From: Cladopsammia gracilis
Lineage: Eukaryota > Cnidaria > Anthozoa > Scleractinia > Dendrophylliidae
Reading direction: 5' to 3'
NCBI GenBank assembly: GCA_022457155.1
Contig: JAJGOT010000259.1
Coordinates: 746,501-810,500 of the forward strand
Length of the DNA: 64,000 nt
Below the pieces are notes generated by a model. The model saw only the letters and a list, made by a program, of their open reading frames with translations. It had not been told where the DNA came from and did not search any database. The translations under genes were made by a program, and so were the position numbers. Shown piece by piece: positions 17,355-30,354 of the stretch (the stretch's first letter is position 1; each line of letters opens with the position of its first letter).

Positions 17355-18443
17355 CTAAACTTGTGTTTCTTGACGAGATGATACACGTTTTACATGTATA
17401 TAGTGATTTGAAAATTTACTGCTTGGTGTAAAAGAAAGAGTGTCTCCAGAAAATGGTTTATTAGTCGCACAGAACAGAAATGATTTAAAGCCTGTGCGAA
17501 ATTTTTCATTAAACACTGCATAAATTACAGGATTTACCGCCCCATTTGCCCTAATTAAAAACTCGCTTGAAAAGTAAAATCCCATCGGCAATTCAGCGTC
17601 ACCAAAGTAAAAGAAAAAAGTAACAATTTGCAGAGGTAACCAACAGATAATAAAACACAGGACAAGTGTCAATAGCATGCGAATCACCTTCCTTCTGCTG
17701 GTCATTGCACGTCGCTTACTGGATTTGGTGCCATTTCCAGGGATCTTACGAAACCACAAGAAGTGGGATATTAGGGAGTAGAAAATTAACATGGATGTGA
17801 AAGGAACCATGTAAATAACAATAAATAATGCAATAGTGTAAGCCCTTGATGCAGTGTCCGTGTCAAAAAAGGGTGACCAGTCTTCGATGCAGTAAACGAA
17901 ACCATCTTCCTCCACCAGACGCATTACATACAGCATTGGCGACATGACGAGTATCGAACAAACCCAAATTGAAATAATGATGTATTTAAGATAACGCTTC
18001 GTGTTCATTTTCTTCAGTGGATAAACAATAGCGAAGAAACGATCGCAGGAAATTGCAGCTAAGGTCAAAACTGAGCTAGCTATCAGACCAAATGCTGCTG
18101 CGTTGATGAATTTGCAGATGAATGTTCCCCAGTGACTTCCTATTGAGAGCGTCTGTCCTAAGATTCCAGACATAAAAGATGGCATGGCTATTGCGGTGTA
18201 TAACAAGTCACTGATGCTCATGTTAACTATCAGGAAATAAGTATTGGTGTGCATTTTTTTAGTTCTGAAAACCACGAAGATGACGATGATGTTACCGACG
18301 AGGGAGACAAAGGCCACCAGGGAACACATAAAAAGCTTGATAACTGTTTCAAATGAAATGGCGCCTCCATCTTTCAAAGTTTGGGTTTCGTTTTCAGCGG
18401 AATCTGTGGATCCGTTCAAAGTTAGCGAAGAATTATTCATCAT
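17355..18443 (-). CDS. Class A (rhodopsin-like) GPCR, neuropeptide-receptor type
   Basis: A single exon encodes about 362 residues from ATG 18443 (a second Met follows directly). The N-terminus has Asn-linked glycosylation sequons (NNSS, NGS, NET). Seven hydrophobic segments are evident. Landmarks are GNIIVIFVV with the TM1 Asn, MSISDLL with the TM2 Asp, a Cys before TM3 and another in extracellular loop 2 (VYCIEDW) for the disulfide, SCDRFFAIVYP as a DRY variant, CFIICWLPLQ in TM6 and NPVIYAVFN in TM7. The C-tail has several Ser and Thr. These features fit neuropeptide/RFamide-like receptors, which couple to G proteins at the plasma membrane; the ligand cannot be inferred. Intronless GPCRs are common in anthozoans. 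DRF in place of DRY is a modest variation. Confidence 0.9.
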   Translation of the reverse strand: MMNNSSLTLNGSTDSAENETQTLKDGGAISFETVIKLFMCSLVAFVSLVGNIIVIFVVFRTKKMHTNTYFLIVNMSISDLLYTAIAMPSFMSGILGQTLSIGSHWGTFICKFINAAAFGLIASSVLTLAAISCDRFFAIVYPLKKMNTKRYLKYIIISIWVCSILVMSPMLYVMRLVEEDGFVYCIEDWSPFFDTDTASRAYTIALFIVIYMVPFTSMLIFYSLISHFLWFRKIPGNGTKSSKRRAMTSRRKVIRMLLTLVLCFIICWLPLQIVTFFFYFGDAELPMGFYFSSEFLIRANGAVNPVIYAVFNEKFRTGFKSFLFCATNKPFSGDTLSFTPSSKFSNHYIHVKRVSSRQETQV

Positions 18444-20473
18444 TGCTATCAATATCTTAATTTATATCTCACAGGACAGAATGGCTCCTCGATTAAGAAC
18501 AAGTTGTCTTGAAATCAAAATGGAATAGTCAAGGAAAGGACGGCTGATTCAATATGAAGGAAAATTATCCTTCTTCTATAATTCTTGCAGATAATAGACT
18601 GCATTCAGCCCAAGCTCGTCACCTTCTAATGAAACGGCTAGCCAATCATAAACCGTAATAAAAGACAAAATTGCTTTAAAGTTAAGTAATAATGCTTGCT
18701 TTCAATATTTCAGGATCTCTTGCGCAACTTTCAAAGGAACTAATATATCCAAGAAGTGCTATTTTTGCGACGGTTTTTATCTACTTTTATATTTTATCGT
18801 ATGAGTGAGGTGAATAACCACGTTATTTCCTTTTTTTACATTTTCCGGTGGCGTTACTATTTTTATGTCATCTTCTGTTTAATTTTCCTCCTGGATAAAT
18901 TATGCGTTAAGGTTGTTTTATAATTATCTTGCAGTAAAAAAGGATGACAATGGAGTCCATTAGCCACCTTGCCGTATTTTAGATTAAAACTGTAATTGCG
19001 TTTGCTATTACACCGTTTCGAGTTTTGTCAGTTTTGCCATTCAGTTCCTGCCTCTTTTTTTCGGTTTTTTTTTATGATTAAAACAACGTAACGTTCCTAA
19101 CGCGAAAGAAAAAATTCAAGATTTCTAGAGGAAGGGAAAAACGGTCATTGCACCTGTTCCACATAAAAAAGACAGCATCACCAAACAAACAAGTTTCAAA
19201 CACAATATGTTCAGCGCTTTTGGTTTGGTAGCCAAGAGGAGATAAATTGCTTGCTATCCGGCTTAACCGGAATATTCTGAAGAAACTGGAGGAGTTCCAC
19301 GTATCGAGTCATCGATGTGTTTCAGGAATTAAAACATTACTGTGGCAACAAATGATTCGTCACATACAATCATTCTTGGAGCAGATGTCAGTAATCAGTA
19401 TAATTATAAGAAGTAATATTGTTACCATTCTTGCTTTTTTCGAAATGGTGCCGCGTAATAAACAGTTCCGTAGAAAAAGGAAAACCCGCTGTTCAACAGC
19501 TTTCATTTGAATGACAGTGCTATAGAGTTTCACCCACTGACTGAAATGTAAAAACACCTTGTACGTAAAAATAGTTCCATAGAAAAAAACCCGCTCAATA
19601 GTTTTCGCCGGTTTGAATGGTCACTTTTTTTAATTCATCATCATACACAAATTAATTAGATACCCATCACATTACACAAAGTCTAAAAGGTTCTAAAACA
19701 AAATCAATCCGCAGAAGTATTCAAAGGGGCATTTTTCTCCCTTTCCTTTCTTGGAAGACTTAAATATCTTGGCGGAGAATTATGAAAGCAACGTAAGACT
19801 AACTGTAAAGGATTCGAAATAAAACACAGTTTTCTTTAGCCCTTTAATTATAACCTTAATCTTAAAAATCTGTAGCTTGCCAACCCCATTACTTTTTAAC
19901 GAAGTCTTTCTTATGTTAACACGTAGCGCATTTTAGAACTGTAAAAGGGTTTTCAATGTTTGTTTCGCAGAATAAGTTCTAATTTAAATTAGGATCGAGT
20001 TTGTTGTCCTCTGTCGGCGTACCTAATGTTTGTATTATTACCGGGGTATTTAGATCATGACCGGTCTCTTCATTTATCTAACTCTTCTTATGTTAATTGA
20101 CTTTACCCGGTTATGAATTTCACAGAATTGTCAAAGGATGCATAATATAAGTAACCAGATAAAAAGTGCTAAAAAATACTGTAGATGAAACTTCAGGACA
20201 GAGTTGTCGGTTGATTTTAAAGTTTGAAAGACTATTTTCACAATATTCAGAGTTTAGATTTTTTAGAAATGTGCAGGTTTCAAGATTTCTTGGCAGAGCA
20301 ATATATATTGTCTTTATTTTAAAACTACTTTTAAAATTAAAGAAATACCTCATTTCATAAAGACACACTCAGCATAAGCATGGGCTTAATTTTCAATATT
20401 TAACATTACAGCATTAATGAATATAACTATCCCATTAACTAGCAGTGTCCCCGTTTGAGCCTCTTGTGTACTT
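18444..20473. other. Intergenic spacer between GPCR and oxidase genes
   Basis: AT-rich DNA with poly-T and poly-A runs. I see no gene, clear inverted repeat or tandem array. Confidence 0.5.
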
Positions 20474-23400
20474 TCATGGGTTGATGTATACTTCTTGCAC
20501 GATGTGTCGTTTTGGCCAAAACCGCGGACAATTCCCTTTCATGCATTGCAGAATTTCACGCGCTTTCTTTTCACCAGTGAAGTAGGCTCCCTGTGCAAAT
20601 GCCCACCAGTCTGGATCAGTACAGTCACCAGCGAAGAACAGCTTACCAACCTTGCCTGCTAAGTTATGGAAATCTCCAGGAGTGGTGCCTATTTCGGCGT
20701 TTGGATACGAACCACGAACAAACGGATTTTTTGACCATTTGCTGTAAAATATTCCTGTGAAAACATGACAGAAAAATAGCATAGTTGAATTGTATTATGT
20801 CAATCAATTTACAGCAATTTACATCTGTCTCTACAATTCTCAAAAATGAAGAATACATAAAATAAGTCCTATCGCTTAAAGGAAGGAGAAAGGAAATAGA
20901 TTAAGTGACTGCTGACCACTGACTGATTCAAACAAAAACTGTTGAGTCAGTGGTATTTTTTTTGTGATGCTATCTGGTGGATAGCGTTGTTGGCGCGCTC
21001 TGGTTGGCTACTGAATTTCAGGACAGCATGTGCTATTCACCTCAAAGCAAATTTCGGTCATTTGCGCGCAAAAATTGTAATCGTTGACAGGAACTTAAAT
21101 GAGTTAAAAACAAGAGCTTTATATTACCCCTGGTTAAAAATCATCATTTTTGTGCTGTGTTATCTCACTGTTTTAGTATATGCTAAAACAATTCGCGGCT
21201 CGGTTAATATCCACCACTAGCCACCTACACTTTGCTGAATAGTTGTTAATTATACAACACACGAGTGGATGACAACCCTACATGTGACCACTCAGATCAT
21301 GTCACATGAACACTCAGATCATGTCACATGACCACTCAGATAATGTCACATGACCATTTAGATCATGTCACATAAAAACTGCATTCCAAGTCTCTGCATT
21401 CAGTTCAGTCCTATGATTGCGAGAGATTTTTTTTGGCAATAAACGCTTTATCTTTTTATCTCTTTAAAAAATACAGCAGCAGTTCTTCCTGTGGAAAAGC
21501 CTTTATTTTGTTCTCCCAGGTCTCACCTTCAGCGTTGGGAATGTTTGCACCATAAACCTTTCTCAGCTCTGCCATGATTTCTTTCAGCGTCTTTTCCTCT
21601 GACTGACCTTCGACTTTGATACTCATGTCACCTGTGACCGTCACGTGCAATATGGCTGATCCTGGTGCGATATCACGTGACTCAAGATCCATCCAGATTG
21701 GAAAATATCCCCTGGTCTCGTGTGCATACAGGGTGAACTCGTGGCTGTCCCAGAACTTGTAAGGAAATTTAATAAATATCTTAGTATAGTGAGCTAATGG
21801 GATCCGGTTTATAGCTTCTACTTTCCATCGAGGAAGTCTGGGTTTAAATTCCACCGAGTCGCTTGCAAGAACTCCAGTGCTAAAAGTGCAGATTCCGTAG
21901 TCAGCGATGAAGGTCTCGCCCCCAGTGGTCGTCACTCTAACGCCATAACGGGAATAGGAAACGGACTTGACAATTTTATTTAAAATAATTTTCTCCTTGA
22001 AGTCATTCGCCATCTTCAGAAAGATGCTTCCATAACCTCGTTGATCAGCGACAAAGAAGTCGGTTTCTCGTAAATCTATTCCCATCGAAGATTCCAGCTC
22101 CGGTTCAACTGCGCATTCAAAGTCCATAGCTAAGTATTCAATGACTCTTTTAGCTGGAGTGTCGGCCTTCCACCCCAGACTGGATAGTGTTGCCCTGTGT
22201 CATAAAATGAAGTTTAAGTCGTTAAAACATTGATCACATAACTACTTCATAAGTGCCAGCAATATTGTTCGTAATTGCTCAGTTGAACGTGTGTCCACCG
22301 CTAACATATTTGCGATTCATTATCCTCTGAAAGATGACTTGGTGGCCGTAAGAGATCCGAGGTGCACTCCTATAGATAAGCTATGTGCCACCCTTATGGC
22401 ATGGTTTTTGAGCCGTTTGGTTTGAAATTAGTGTAAAATTTGAACATTTTGGTCTGAAAATGGGTGTGGCTTGCATTCTGGTCTGAAACTTAGCTCCAAA
22501 AATTAGTATGGAAAAATGCATATTGCCGGTGGTCAGGAGCCTGCGGTGGTCTAAACGAGCAAGCCGCCCACCCCGACCAAAAATTCCCCCCCCCCCCCCC
22601 CCACTCCCTCTCCTCGGGCGGATGGGCAGATGAAATACATTAGGTTTAAGTTAGATATTGATCTGTGCGTTCACCCAGGATGTGAATAACTGTTTCTAAC
22701 TGGGTTTTGGGCTCCTGATGGCCGGTACAGTACCAACTTACTTTTTTTTTTTACATTACACAAACAAACTTGGCATCACCTGACAGACATGTCTCGTCGG
22801 TGGTCTTTAACTTTCATTTGAGAGAGCTTCACGAGGTTTTCTTCGGCTTCTCTGAACTGGTTAAACAGGTTTCGGTCTGTGATGTCCTTTCCTTTCTCGT
22901 CCCTGTTCAAAATTAACGTTATAGACAATCAGTTACCGAGGCCAGGTTACCTTGCTTCAGCGGCGCGGTGCTTTAGTCGTGTAAGCTTATTTATCTTTCT
23001 TACTTGATAATTAAGAAATATTCCGACGTGGGTCTTGAATTTTACAGCAGCATACACTAAATATTTTGGTCTAAATAGAGTCAGGTTGCAAAAAACAACT
23101 GATGTGGATGAGCACCTCTTAAAACATATTCGTATGCAGGCCCCCTCTACCCTTACCTAATGACAACATCGCTGTAGTTTGTGAAAATGCCTCGCAGGTT
23201 GTACTTCTCCTTCAGTTTCCACAAAGGATTGTCTTCACTGTCAGCGTAATGAATCCAGTTTGCGCCCTCTTCAAGCTTCACTCCAGCAAAAGACTTCTGT
23301 TTGAAACGCCCACCGATATAATCTTGAGCTTCTAGGATCAAGAAATCATTTACGCCGTTTTCTTGCAAAGTTTTAGCAGCCGTCAAGCCTGCAACACCAG

Positions 23401-23533
23401 CCCCAAGAATCAGGACCTTTGTTCGACGAGGTGTCGCCCTCCTTTGGTTTGACTGATGTTGTGCGTCAACGTCTGAGTTTAATTGGAGCAGTTGTAAAGC
23501 GAAAATGAACACTAATACCAAACGTTGTTCCAT
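20474..23533 (-). CDS. Secreted polyamine oxidase-like flavin amine oxidase
   Basis: Four coding exons join in frame with GT-AG introns: 23157-23533, 22780-22902, 21527-22194 and 20474-20754 (482 residues). Translation starts at 23533 with a signal peptide (MEQRLVLVFIFALQLLQL). A Rossmann FAD motif, VLILGAGVAGLTAAKTL, follows, then ILEAQDYIGGR. The C-terminal FAD-contact segment reads GKLFFAGDCTDPDWWAFAQG. Length and layout match secreted or peroxisomal polyamine oxidases, which oxidise spermine or spermidine with release of hydrogen peroxide. The signal peptide and lack of a C-terminal SKL-type tripeptide argue for secretion. The usual Glu of FFAGE is Asp here. More 5' untranslated exons may exist upstream; the frame stays open before the ATG, but the signal peptide supports this start. 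Confidence 0.88.
21285..21371. repeat. 22-bp tandem repeat in oxidase intron 3
   Basis: About four copies of CACTCAGATCATGTCACATGA-type units spaced by exactly 22 bp (starting at 21289, 21311 and 21333) lie in the intron between the last two exons. Confidence 0.8.
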
Positions 23534-25204
23534 TGTGGTGGTCTCTGAAAACAAAACATTATTGAATTCTAGACGGAGCTTTCGTGTAAGAAGAGTTTTT
23601 CGACTGACTTGCTCTTTTAAACAACAGGCAAATAGACTGATAAATTGGAGACGGGAAATTTGACCATTATTGGATACGTTGTTGACGCTAAGAATGTCGT
23701 ATTTTCGTACCAGTTTCCCGTCTAAGTAGAATTGCTCAACTACTCCCGCCTTCAGAGAGCCCACTGTAAAAGGAACTCTATACTATTATGGATGTAGTCG
23801 CTGCCGTTAGTAGTTTAAAAAGAGCCCGGGCGTTTATAGTAAAGTGACTCTCAATCTGTTTTAATGTTATAAAATTTTTACTCTCTTCCTAGCTTGAATG
23901 TATAACTGGGTTTTAGCTAGAGTTTATAAATAGAGGATAGGTTGGGTACGACATAATTACCAAGCGAAAGGTCGACGCAAAAAAAGATGGATAGAGGAAA
24001 TTAGCAGATTGTAGAGAACATTATGGATAAGTGTAGTTGAGGACAACAGCTTTTTTGGAGTTGGGTATTTCGACATATAATAATACTTTCGACTTCTGCA
24101 GTGGACAAACCAACTCTAACTAAAAGCTAAAGGTAAGACACGATGGACAAATACCTTATTTCACTCTTCCTTTCTTTTCAATAGCGTGTTCTGATGTGGT
24201 CTCGACGGAGAACTTTTAATATATTAAAAATAAGGAATGACAACTTGAACTAACCTCGGTGAAGATCAAATATTCCCAAAAGGTGTATAAATAACTATGA
24301 CAGAGAACAAAATCCAGTTCTGTGCGAGGTTTCACGTTCACTTCCAGAGCCGAAGTTTGGTTCTTTTGGAGTTTGTCTACGAGGCATATTCCTTACGCAT
24401 GTTACTTTAGTTATTTAATTCCTGTGATATCTGTTCTTTTAAGCTTGTGCCTTTTACCAAGTTTTAAATTGGCTGTAATAGTTGGTAGAAAAAAAGGTTC
24501 AGGAACATTTTTATTGCTATTATTTCAGCTGTTCACACAGTCTGCAGGTGCAAAATGTGTGAAAACATCATGGTATGTTTATTTTTGTGAAGATGAGCAT
24601 CAGTAAATAATATATTTTGGACTGATAGTTCAGTTGAAGGCGATCAATTTTATCTGGCTTCATTTTTGCAGTCATGTTCTATAACTGGTTTAGATTTGGA
24701 GATATAAAATGGTAAGTTGAGTCTTCTTCAATAAAAAAAAACAAACAAACAAGAAATCGAGAACAGAACAGAACAAAATCGAATAATTGAAAGAAGGGGT
24801 GTTGGTACGTTTTAAACACAGGTGCGTATTATTTGTTTTGAACAGTCTGGCTAACTGTAAATAGACCTTGCTTTTATAACTTGTGTTACGTCGATTAAAT
24901 TTCATGACTTACCATCCCAGTCTAAGTTGCGCTAAACTGTGTGTATCTAGTCTGTGTTAGCCCAGTTGAAGTAGATCTTGGCACCTAAGCAATCGTGATG
25001 AGTTCCCTTTTCCCACGTCAAGCGAGTGTCAGACCCATCAGCGTATTTTAAATTTTCCCGCCAATAGGCGAATCTTTGCTGACGTCATTGTTTACATTTT
25101 GCTTCATTAGCATATGAATCTGCATAGAGAAGGCATCATGCTAAATACGAATTGGCTTCAAAAGTTGAAAGAGATTGTTAAACTTAGTAAAAAAGTAAAG
25201 TCGC

Positions 25205-25405
25205 GCACCCGAGCCAGAAGGCTCATAACGGCCGGAGCTTAAACCCGGTTTCTATAGCATGAAGCGACTAGGAATATTGCTACTCCTCCCTGGATGGGAT
25301 GGTAGTCCATCGCAGGGTTACCCCCAGCATTTTGTCGCCGGTACCCATTTATACACCTGGGTGGAGAGAGACAGTGTGGAGTAAAGTTTCTTGTCTAAGG
25401 AAACA
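25205..25405. repeat. SINE-like dispersed repeat (copy 1)
   Basis: It contains CTACTCCTCCCTGGATGGGA, AGTCCATCGCAGGGTTACCC and GGTACCCATTTATACACCTG, then GGTGGAGAGAGA and AAGTTTCTTGTC. The second half recurs at 46740-46830 as GGTACCCATTTTTGCACC, GGTGGAGAGAGAT and ACAGTTTCTTGT. I recall this core as abundant in anthozoan genomes. Confidence 0.6.
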
Positions 25406-26248
25406 ACACGACGGCAGAGACCATAGTAATCCATGCAATTTTCAGCTTTTTTCATGCAATATTTAAGGAAATATCTGCTATCAAAAACTGCAAAATTGTT
25501 GGATGGCAAAAGTGCTAATGAGCCATAAATTCTTTGTAAAATTTTGAGATTTAATACAGCATTGCATGAAATGTATTTTCTATATCGGGCTCAAATTTTC
25601 AGAGAAAGCTAATTGTGCTATACCCTTTCAATATTCAGAGTCAGTATTTTTTCGTAGGTAGGTTAGAGAACGAGGCGCATATGCTAATAAGGCAAAAATG
25701 GTAAACAAAGATTCCCCTGTTCTTTCCGTCGCTTATGTTCACAGTCAAGAACAAAACGAAGAAAATTGGGCCCCTCCATGGGTATTGCCGATGAAATCGA
25801 AGTCGCGGGGATATGTGGCTCATTTGATTTTTATCAAAAATGAGTGTTCAAAAATCTCTACCCTAGGGCCAAGAATGATGGCTCAAATGAGATAAAATCC
25901 CTAGCCTGGGTCAAATTATACATCCCATTTTGTACATAAGCACTTAACATTCTCCTCTTCACCAAGAATTCAAAGGGTAGAAATTACAATATTTCGTAGA
26001 GTTCCGATAGTAACGACCCCCCGCCGATCACAGATCAAGAAGATAATGTTACAAGGAGCCAAATGAAACGACATGGCAAAATTTTGAAGTTCAATGATCT
26101 TTAATAAAACGAGTTTTGGGGAAAAGAATATTTTAGAAAATAAAGAACTTTGTGTGCGTCCGCTATTTTGGTGAACAAATTTGCATTTTTTAAAAAATAT
26201 CTTGAAATGCAGTTCAATTTCCTTTATCGTTGTTTCTGATCGGTTAAA

Positions 26249-26475
26249 GGCTGGTTCTCATATAATCGTCCCGGTCGTCCGGGTCGTCCGAGTCGTTTCA
26301 AAAAGTGCACGGACGACCGGGACGATTATATGAGAACACTTCTGAGACGACCCGGGACGATCGCAAACGACCCGGACGACTAGAACGATCGCGGTTGCTT
26401 GGATAGAACTGTGTTCTATCCGGACGACTGGGACGATCGTGAAAAATCGGGGACGATCATATGAGAACTACTCTC
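26249..26475. mobile_element. MITE with nested GTCGTCC-rich inverted repeats
   Basis: Arms at 26254-26280 and 26311-26337 are perfectly complementary over 27 bp (GTTCTCATATAATCGTCCCG and onward). Further inverted GACGACC/GGACGATC segments follow, and a third ATATGAGAAC end lies at 26459-26471. This suggests nested or rearranged copies of one element. Confidence 0.65.
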
Positions 26476-27177
26476 AGGCGACCTGGATGACTGAGGCGAT
26501 CGAAGCGACCCAAATCTACAAAGTTAAAGTTATATTTTGCTTTTTGGTATTAAAAACAGTGAAGAATTTCCTTTACATCACACCTTTAACCATCTCAAAA
26601 AAACTCAAAACGGCAGAACATCACAGGCTACCCAAGCTCATGACACGAGAGGTCGGTTGGTAAGCTGATTAAAACTATAGTCAGCGGTGGTGTTACAGCG
26701 CCAACACCGAACATGCGCTCACTGAATACACCGTGCATCTTCCATAGCATAGAGTTGGACAATAAAAGAGGGTGGGGGGAGGGGAGGGGGAAGTTGTCGA
26801 TGGGTTAATCCTCCCAATCCTTCCCGGGTTATGAACAGATACGAACAGATATGAACAGAGTTGTGGCCAGTCAAACTAAACAGCTGCTAAGCTGGCTAAG
26901 CAGGCTAAGCAGTACTTTGCAATGGTAGTAGGTTTACTTTTTACTATTTGTTTTTTGGGATATCAGTAACCTTCCCTTATATCTAAAAATTAATTAACGA
27001 ATTAACCGCTCAAAAAAAAAAGGTAATAATATCAGTTGCTGTGAGTAATTTAATATTCGTTGGTTGTCATGACAGTGAAATTTGTAGGAAAATTAGATTG
27101 GAGAAAAACATTCTTCTTTCATTAAAAATGTCACTTCATTAAATTTTATTTGTTTTCTTTTTTCTCGTTTTGCAAAG

Positions 27178-27372
27178 GGTGTGTGCTAAATGACAAGGTC
27201 TTCCGCAATGATGGACATCTTTATTCTAAAACAAGCAGACGATTAGCTGAGTCTACCTCCGAATGTGTAATTGGCTGCATCACGGCCTTTCTGTTGATGT
27301 ATCTGTCTGTGAAAATCATTGCCAGCTTTTTTGTGGCGAAAATTAACCAGTATGAGCCCGACAACCGGTAAC
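27178..27372 (+). pseudogene. PAN/Apple-like exon, probably degraded
   Basis: After a long polypyrimidine tract and an AAAG acceptor at 27177, a frame reads GCVLNDKVFRNDGHLYSKTS and continues to SECVIGC. This aligns with the start of the exon at 30355 in Cys spacing and in codon phase (both start with two bases of a split codon). After the last shared Cys the match continues better in another frame (CENHCQLF, followed by a stop). This suggests a frameshifted relic, or an exon whose boundary I have misplaced. PAN/Apple folds are Cys-rich extracellular binding modules. Confidence 0.25.
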
Positions 27373-27611
27373 TATATTTTTTAGACTTTATCAGAAATTA
27401 TTTCTCGATGCTGAATGAGTAAAGATATAAGAAATTTTAGAATTACAGGAAAGAAAATCATGAGTTAATATTTTCGCACGTGTACGCTAACAAGTACACA
27501 ACTTCATTCCGGTAACCATGGTAACAGGACTGTATTTTCCAAATGAACACACGAAGTAATTCGTCCCATTAACCGGATCAAACCGGTTACCGGGCTCATA
27601 TGAAAAGGCAC

Positions 27612-27731
27612 TAAGGCCCAGTTCAAACGTCGAACTTCATATGTGCCGATCCTAATGCAAATGAGCAAAATCTTTTGTTCTTGCTAATTTGCATTAAGTC
27701 ATGTGAAGTTCGACGTTTGAACTGGGCCTAA
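27612..27731. mobile_element. Harbinger/Tourist-type MITE (second copy)
   Basis: A 114-bp element at 27615-27728 has inverted arms GGCCCAGTTCAAACGTCGAA around a short centre with ATGCAAATGAGCAAAATC. TAA flanks both ends (27612-27614, 27729-27731). It is related to the copy inside the viral gene at 1188-1307. Confidence 0.85.
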
Positions 27732-30354
27732 GAAAACCCGATAATTCTCTTAAATAATAGAGGAAAGAGAACTAAACATAGACAAATGACTCACAAATGG
27801 CTGCATATTACGAAAACTAGTAAATATAACTACCATTTTGGCGTTAATCTTATACCTTCCAATATGAATCATCAATAATCCAGAGGCTAAAACCATATTC
27901 ACTGTACAACATAAAGAGTTAGTTATATTTTATACGCTGAATAATGGTATCGGGCCTTTGGACGGCGTTTGGGGGGATGGGGTCTGGATAATGTCTTCCC
28001 GTTCCGCTCCATACCCCCCTCAAAACTTCAGATCGTACACAAACTCATTGCACCTGTATGTATATTATTAGCGGGTACATTTGCAGCTAATGCATTTGGT
28101 ACGCCTTCCGGTGTCAAATAAACAACAAGTTTCTTACATTTATAGCCAAAACCTTGAACTTTGTTTCGGTTATAAAACAAAATTCGTTTTCCTGTGTGGT
28201 TTGACGTTATCATTATTTAAAGACGGTGTATTGACTGAAACGGACGCACTGGAGTAAAGTGTCAAATTGCGCGTCACAAATTTACGCGCGTTATTCTTAC
28301 GACTCTTTGCTTAATTCTGATTGATGTTACAATGATTAACAACTGCCTTATTGTTGACGACAGAAAAAGTCGTACTGAAAGGTTGAGGTGACAAAAAAGA
28401 CATTGCGCAAAAATAAAAGTTTGCAGAATAAACTTAGTATAATAAAACAAAGTTAACGATATTAATGGAGGTTCGTTTACTTATTGGTTTGCAATATTTG
28501 TTTGTGGTCGAGCACTATAATAAATTAGCAAAACATGTCAAACAGGCTTGAAGTTAGGAACATGTCAATAATGAATGACGTTTTTTAGAATTTTAAATAG
28601 AAGGGAATGTTACCACGTACTGCGTTTAAAGGTACAAGCTGATTTTCAGTCGATATACAACATGTGTAAGTATAAGTACGAGTATAAATTCGGTTTTATC
28701 AGTTGAATTTAAAAGGTAATTGATCACAGTATTGAGATTCAAAAACTGACGTTTCGAGCGCTAGCTGTTCGCCAGAGCTGATCTGTCTAAGGACTATAGT
28801 GCTGGATAGGTCCGCTTTTAAATCTCCTTACCGTGACCAATTTATTTTATCAACTCAGTTGATAAGACCAAATGTTCATGTTTCACTCCCCCCATCGACG
28901 CAACACCACAGTTTCTTTAGAAACAAACACCTTCATTCATTTGTAAGTATAAACACTGTTTCTTCAAAAAATAGTAAAATTTGGTATTCAAAAAAAAAAA
29001 ACTACAATAGATAATCTAACAGGGGGCTAAAACCACGGAACGTTCGCATACTATTCAACAGCTGTCATTTGGATGGTCCACCGGCTTTAGAAATTAATCC
29101 ACAGGTTTAAAAGGTAGTTAAGAATTAACCCCTTAAACGAGAAAGGTTTTGTCATATAGTTATCAAACGTCTTGACAGGGCTTTCTTCCTGCACGTTTCG
29201 ATTGTACGGCGCAAGTGGAAAGCTGCAGTCTGAAGCGTTATAACGTTTCCATTAAGATATTTTCCTCTTCCGATCCTGTCGGCGCAAGCCAGAATTAATA
29301 AGTAGAGTACACGATTATAAGGCTCTTATTTGCAAAAAAAAATACCCGCAGAGTTTAATAGTCTAAGGTAAAATTCGCCAGCGTAAACGAAAGGCAAATA
29401 TGGCTCAAAATACATACTACTAAAGTCACTGTTAAAAATAAAAATTTCACGGTTATTTCCCAAAATCGGATATTGGGCGCAGTGTTTTTTCACTGAATCC
29501 ACCTCGTTAGAGCAAGATCGTGGTAGAGAATACATAAAATGTAATCATATTATTATATGAGAAATGTAAATTAATTTTGTTACACCTGCCAATTTACAGG
29601 CAAATAAAAGGGTAAAATGTTTTAAAAAAAGGTAAGAAATTACACAAAGTAGCATATATATTCCTATATATTGAATATTTTTATTGTATATTTTGTAATT
29701 TGATATTTTTCTCTCGGAGAAATTAGCTACATAGCTACTCTTAAATTCGAGAAAAAATAAAGTTTATGTATGTATGTATGTATGTATATATTATAAAGTG
29801 ATGAGATAGCTAACATCGATAAAACAGAAATGAAGGTGAAAATTATAAGTGAAAACTTATTAATACTGTTCACTATTATTCACCAACTTGTGATTATTTT
29901 TAGCTCGTTGGCGCCGGTCCTTGTTTCTCATTGCTGCTTTTGCCTTACGTACATTCCAAATGAGCGTTGAACAAGGTAAGTTGCTGTTAGTAACCCATAA
30001 CTCAGTGACAAAACGAAATGACAAAAAAAATTCGTCTCGAAAATTACTGTCAGAAAATATATTGATTAATCTGCATTGGCAAGCAATTGCAAGCTGTTTA
30101 AGCTTATATTTCGTCCAAGTCACTATTTTTTCATGCACATATACATTTGTTTGACATCATTCAGCCTTGTAGTGATATGACATGACAAGTGTGACGTATG
30201 AACCTAAGTTAAGCCCTTGGCTTACCGCAAGTCTTTCACAGCTCAGTAAAAGAGTATCCCGTTGGTGCCTGAAAGGCCATGATCGGTTCAGTTAAGGTGT
30301 TAAGAAAAACAGACTCACATAACTGATCAATGAATATATCTTTTATTCTTGCAG
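27732..30354. other. Spacer or intron between PAN-like exons
   Basis: AT-rich DNA with a GTAT microsatellite at 29766-29788 and the retroelement fragment at 28735-28795. Nothing else is supported. Confidence 0.45.
28735..28795. repeat. Retroelement fragment with ACGTTTCGAGCG motif
   Basis: CTGACGTTTCGAGCGCTAGC followed by TGTTCGCCAGAGCTGA resembles a short motif I recall as common in the 3' regions of Penelope- or LINE-like elements in many animals. No frame is intact. Confidence 0.4.

Larger units (their letters stand above)
23534..27177. other. Intergenic region with dispersed repeats
   Basis: The interval should contain the promoter of the polyamine-oxidase-like gene. A SINE-like sequence lies at 25205-25405 and an inverted-repeat element at 26249-26475. 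No convincing coding exon is seen; a hydrophobic open frame near 24322-24606 has no recognisable homology or clear ATG. Confidence 0.5.

Noticed and set aside
22127..22194. Start of a separate oxidase-like gene at the Met at 22127
   Set aside because: The frame is open upstream to a splice acceptor at 22194 and joins exon 22780-22902 in phase.
24322..24606. Hydrophobic 94-codon frame
   Set aside because: It begins without an ATG, has no recognisable family and no splice or promoter support; it is probably a chance AT-rich frame.
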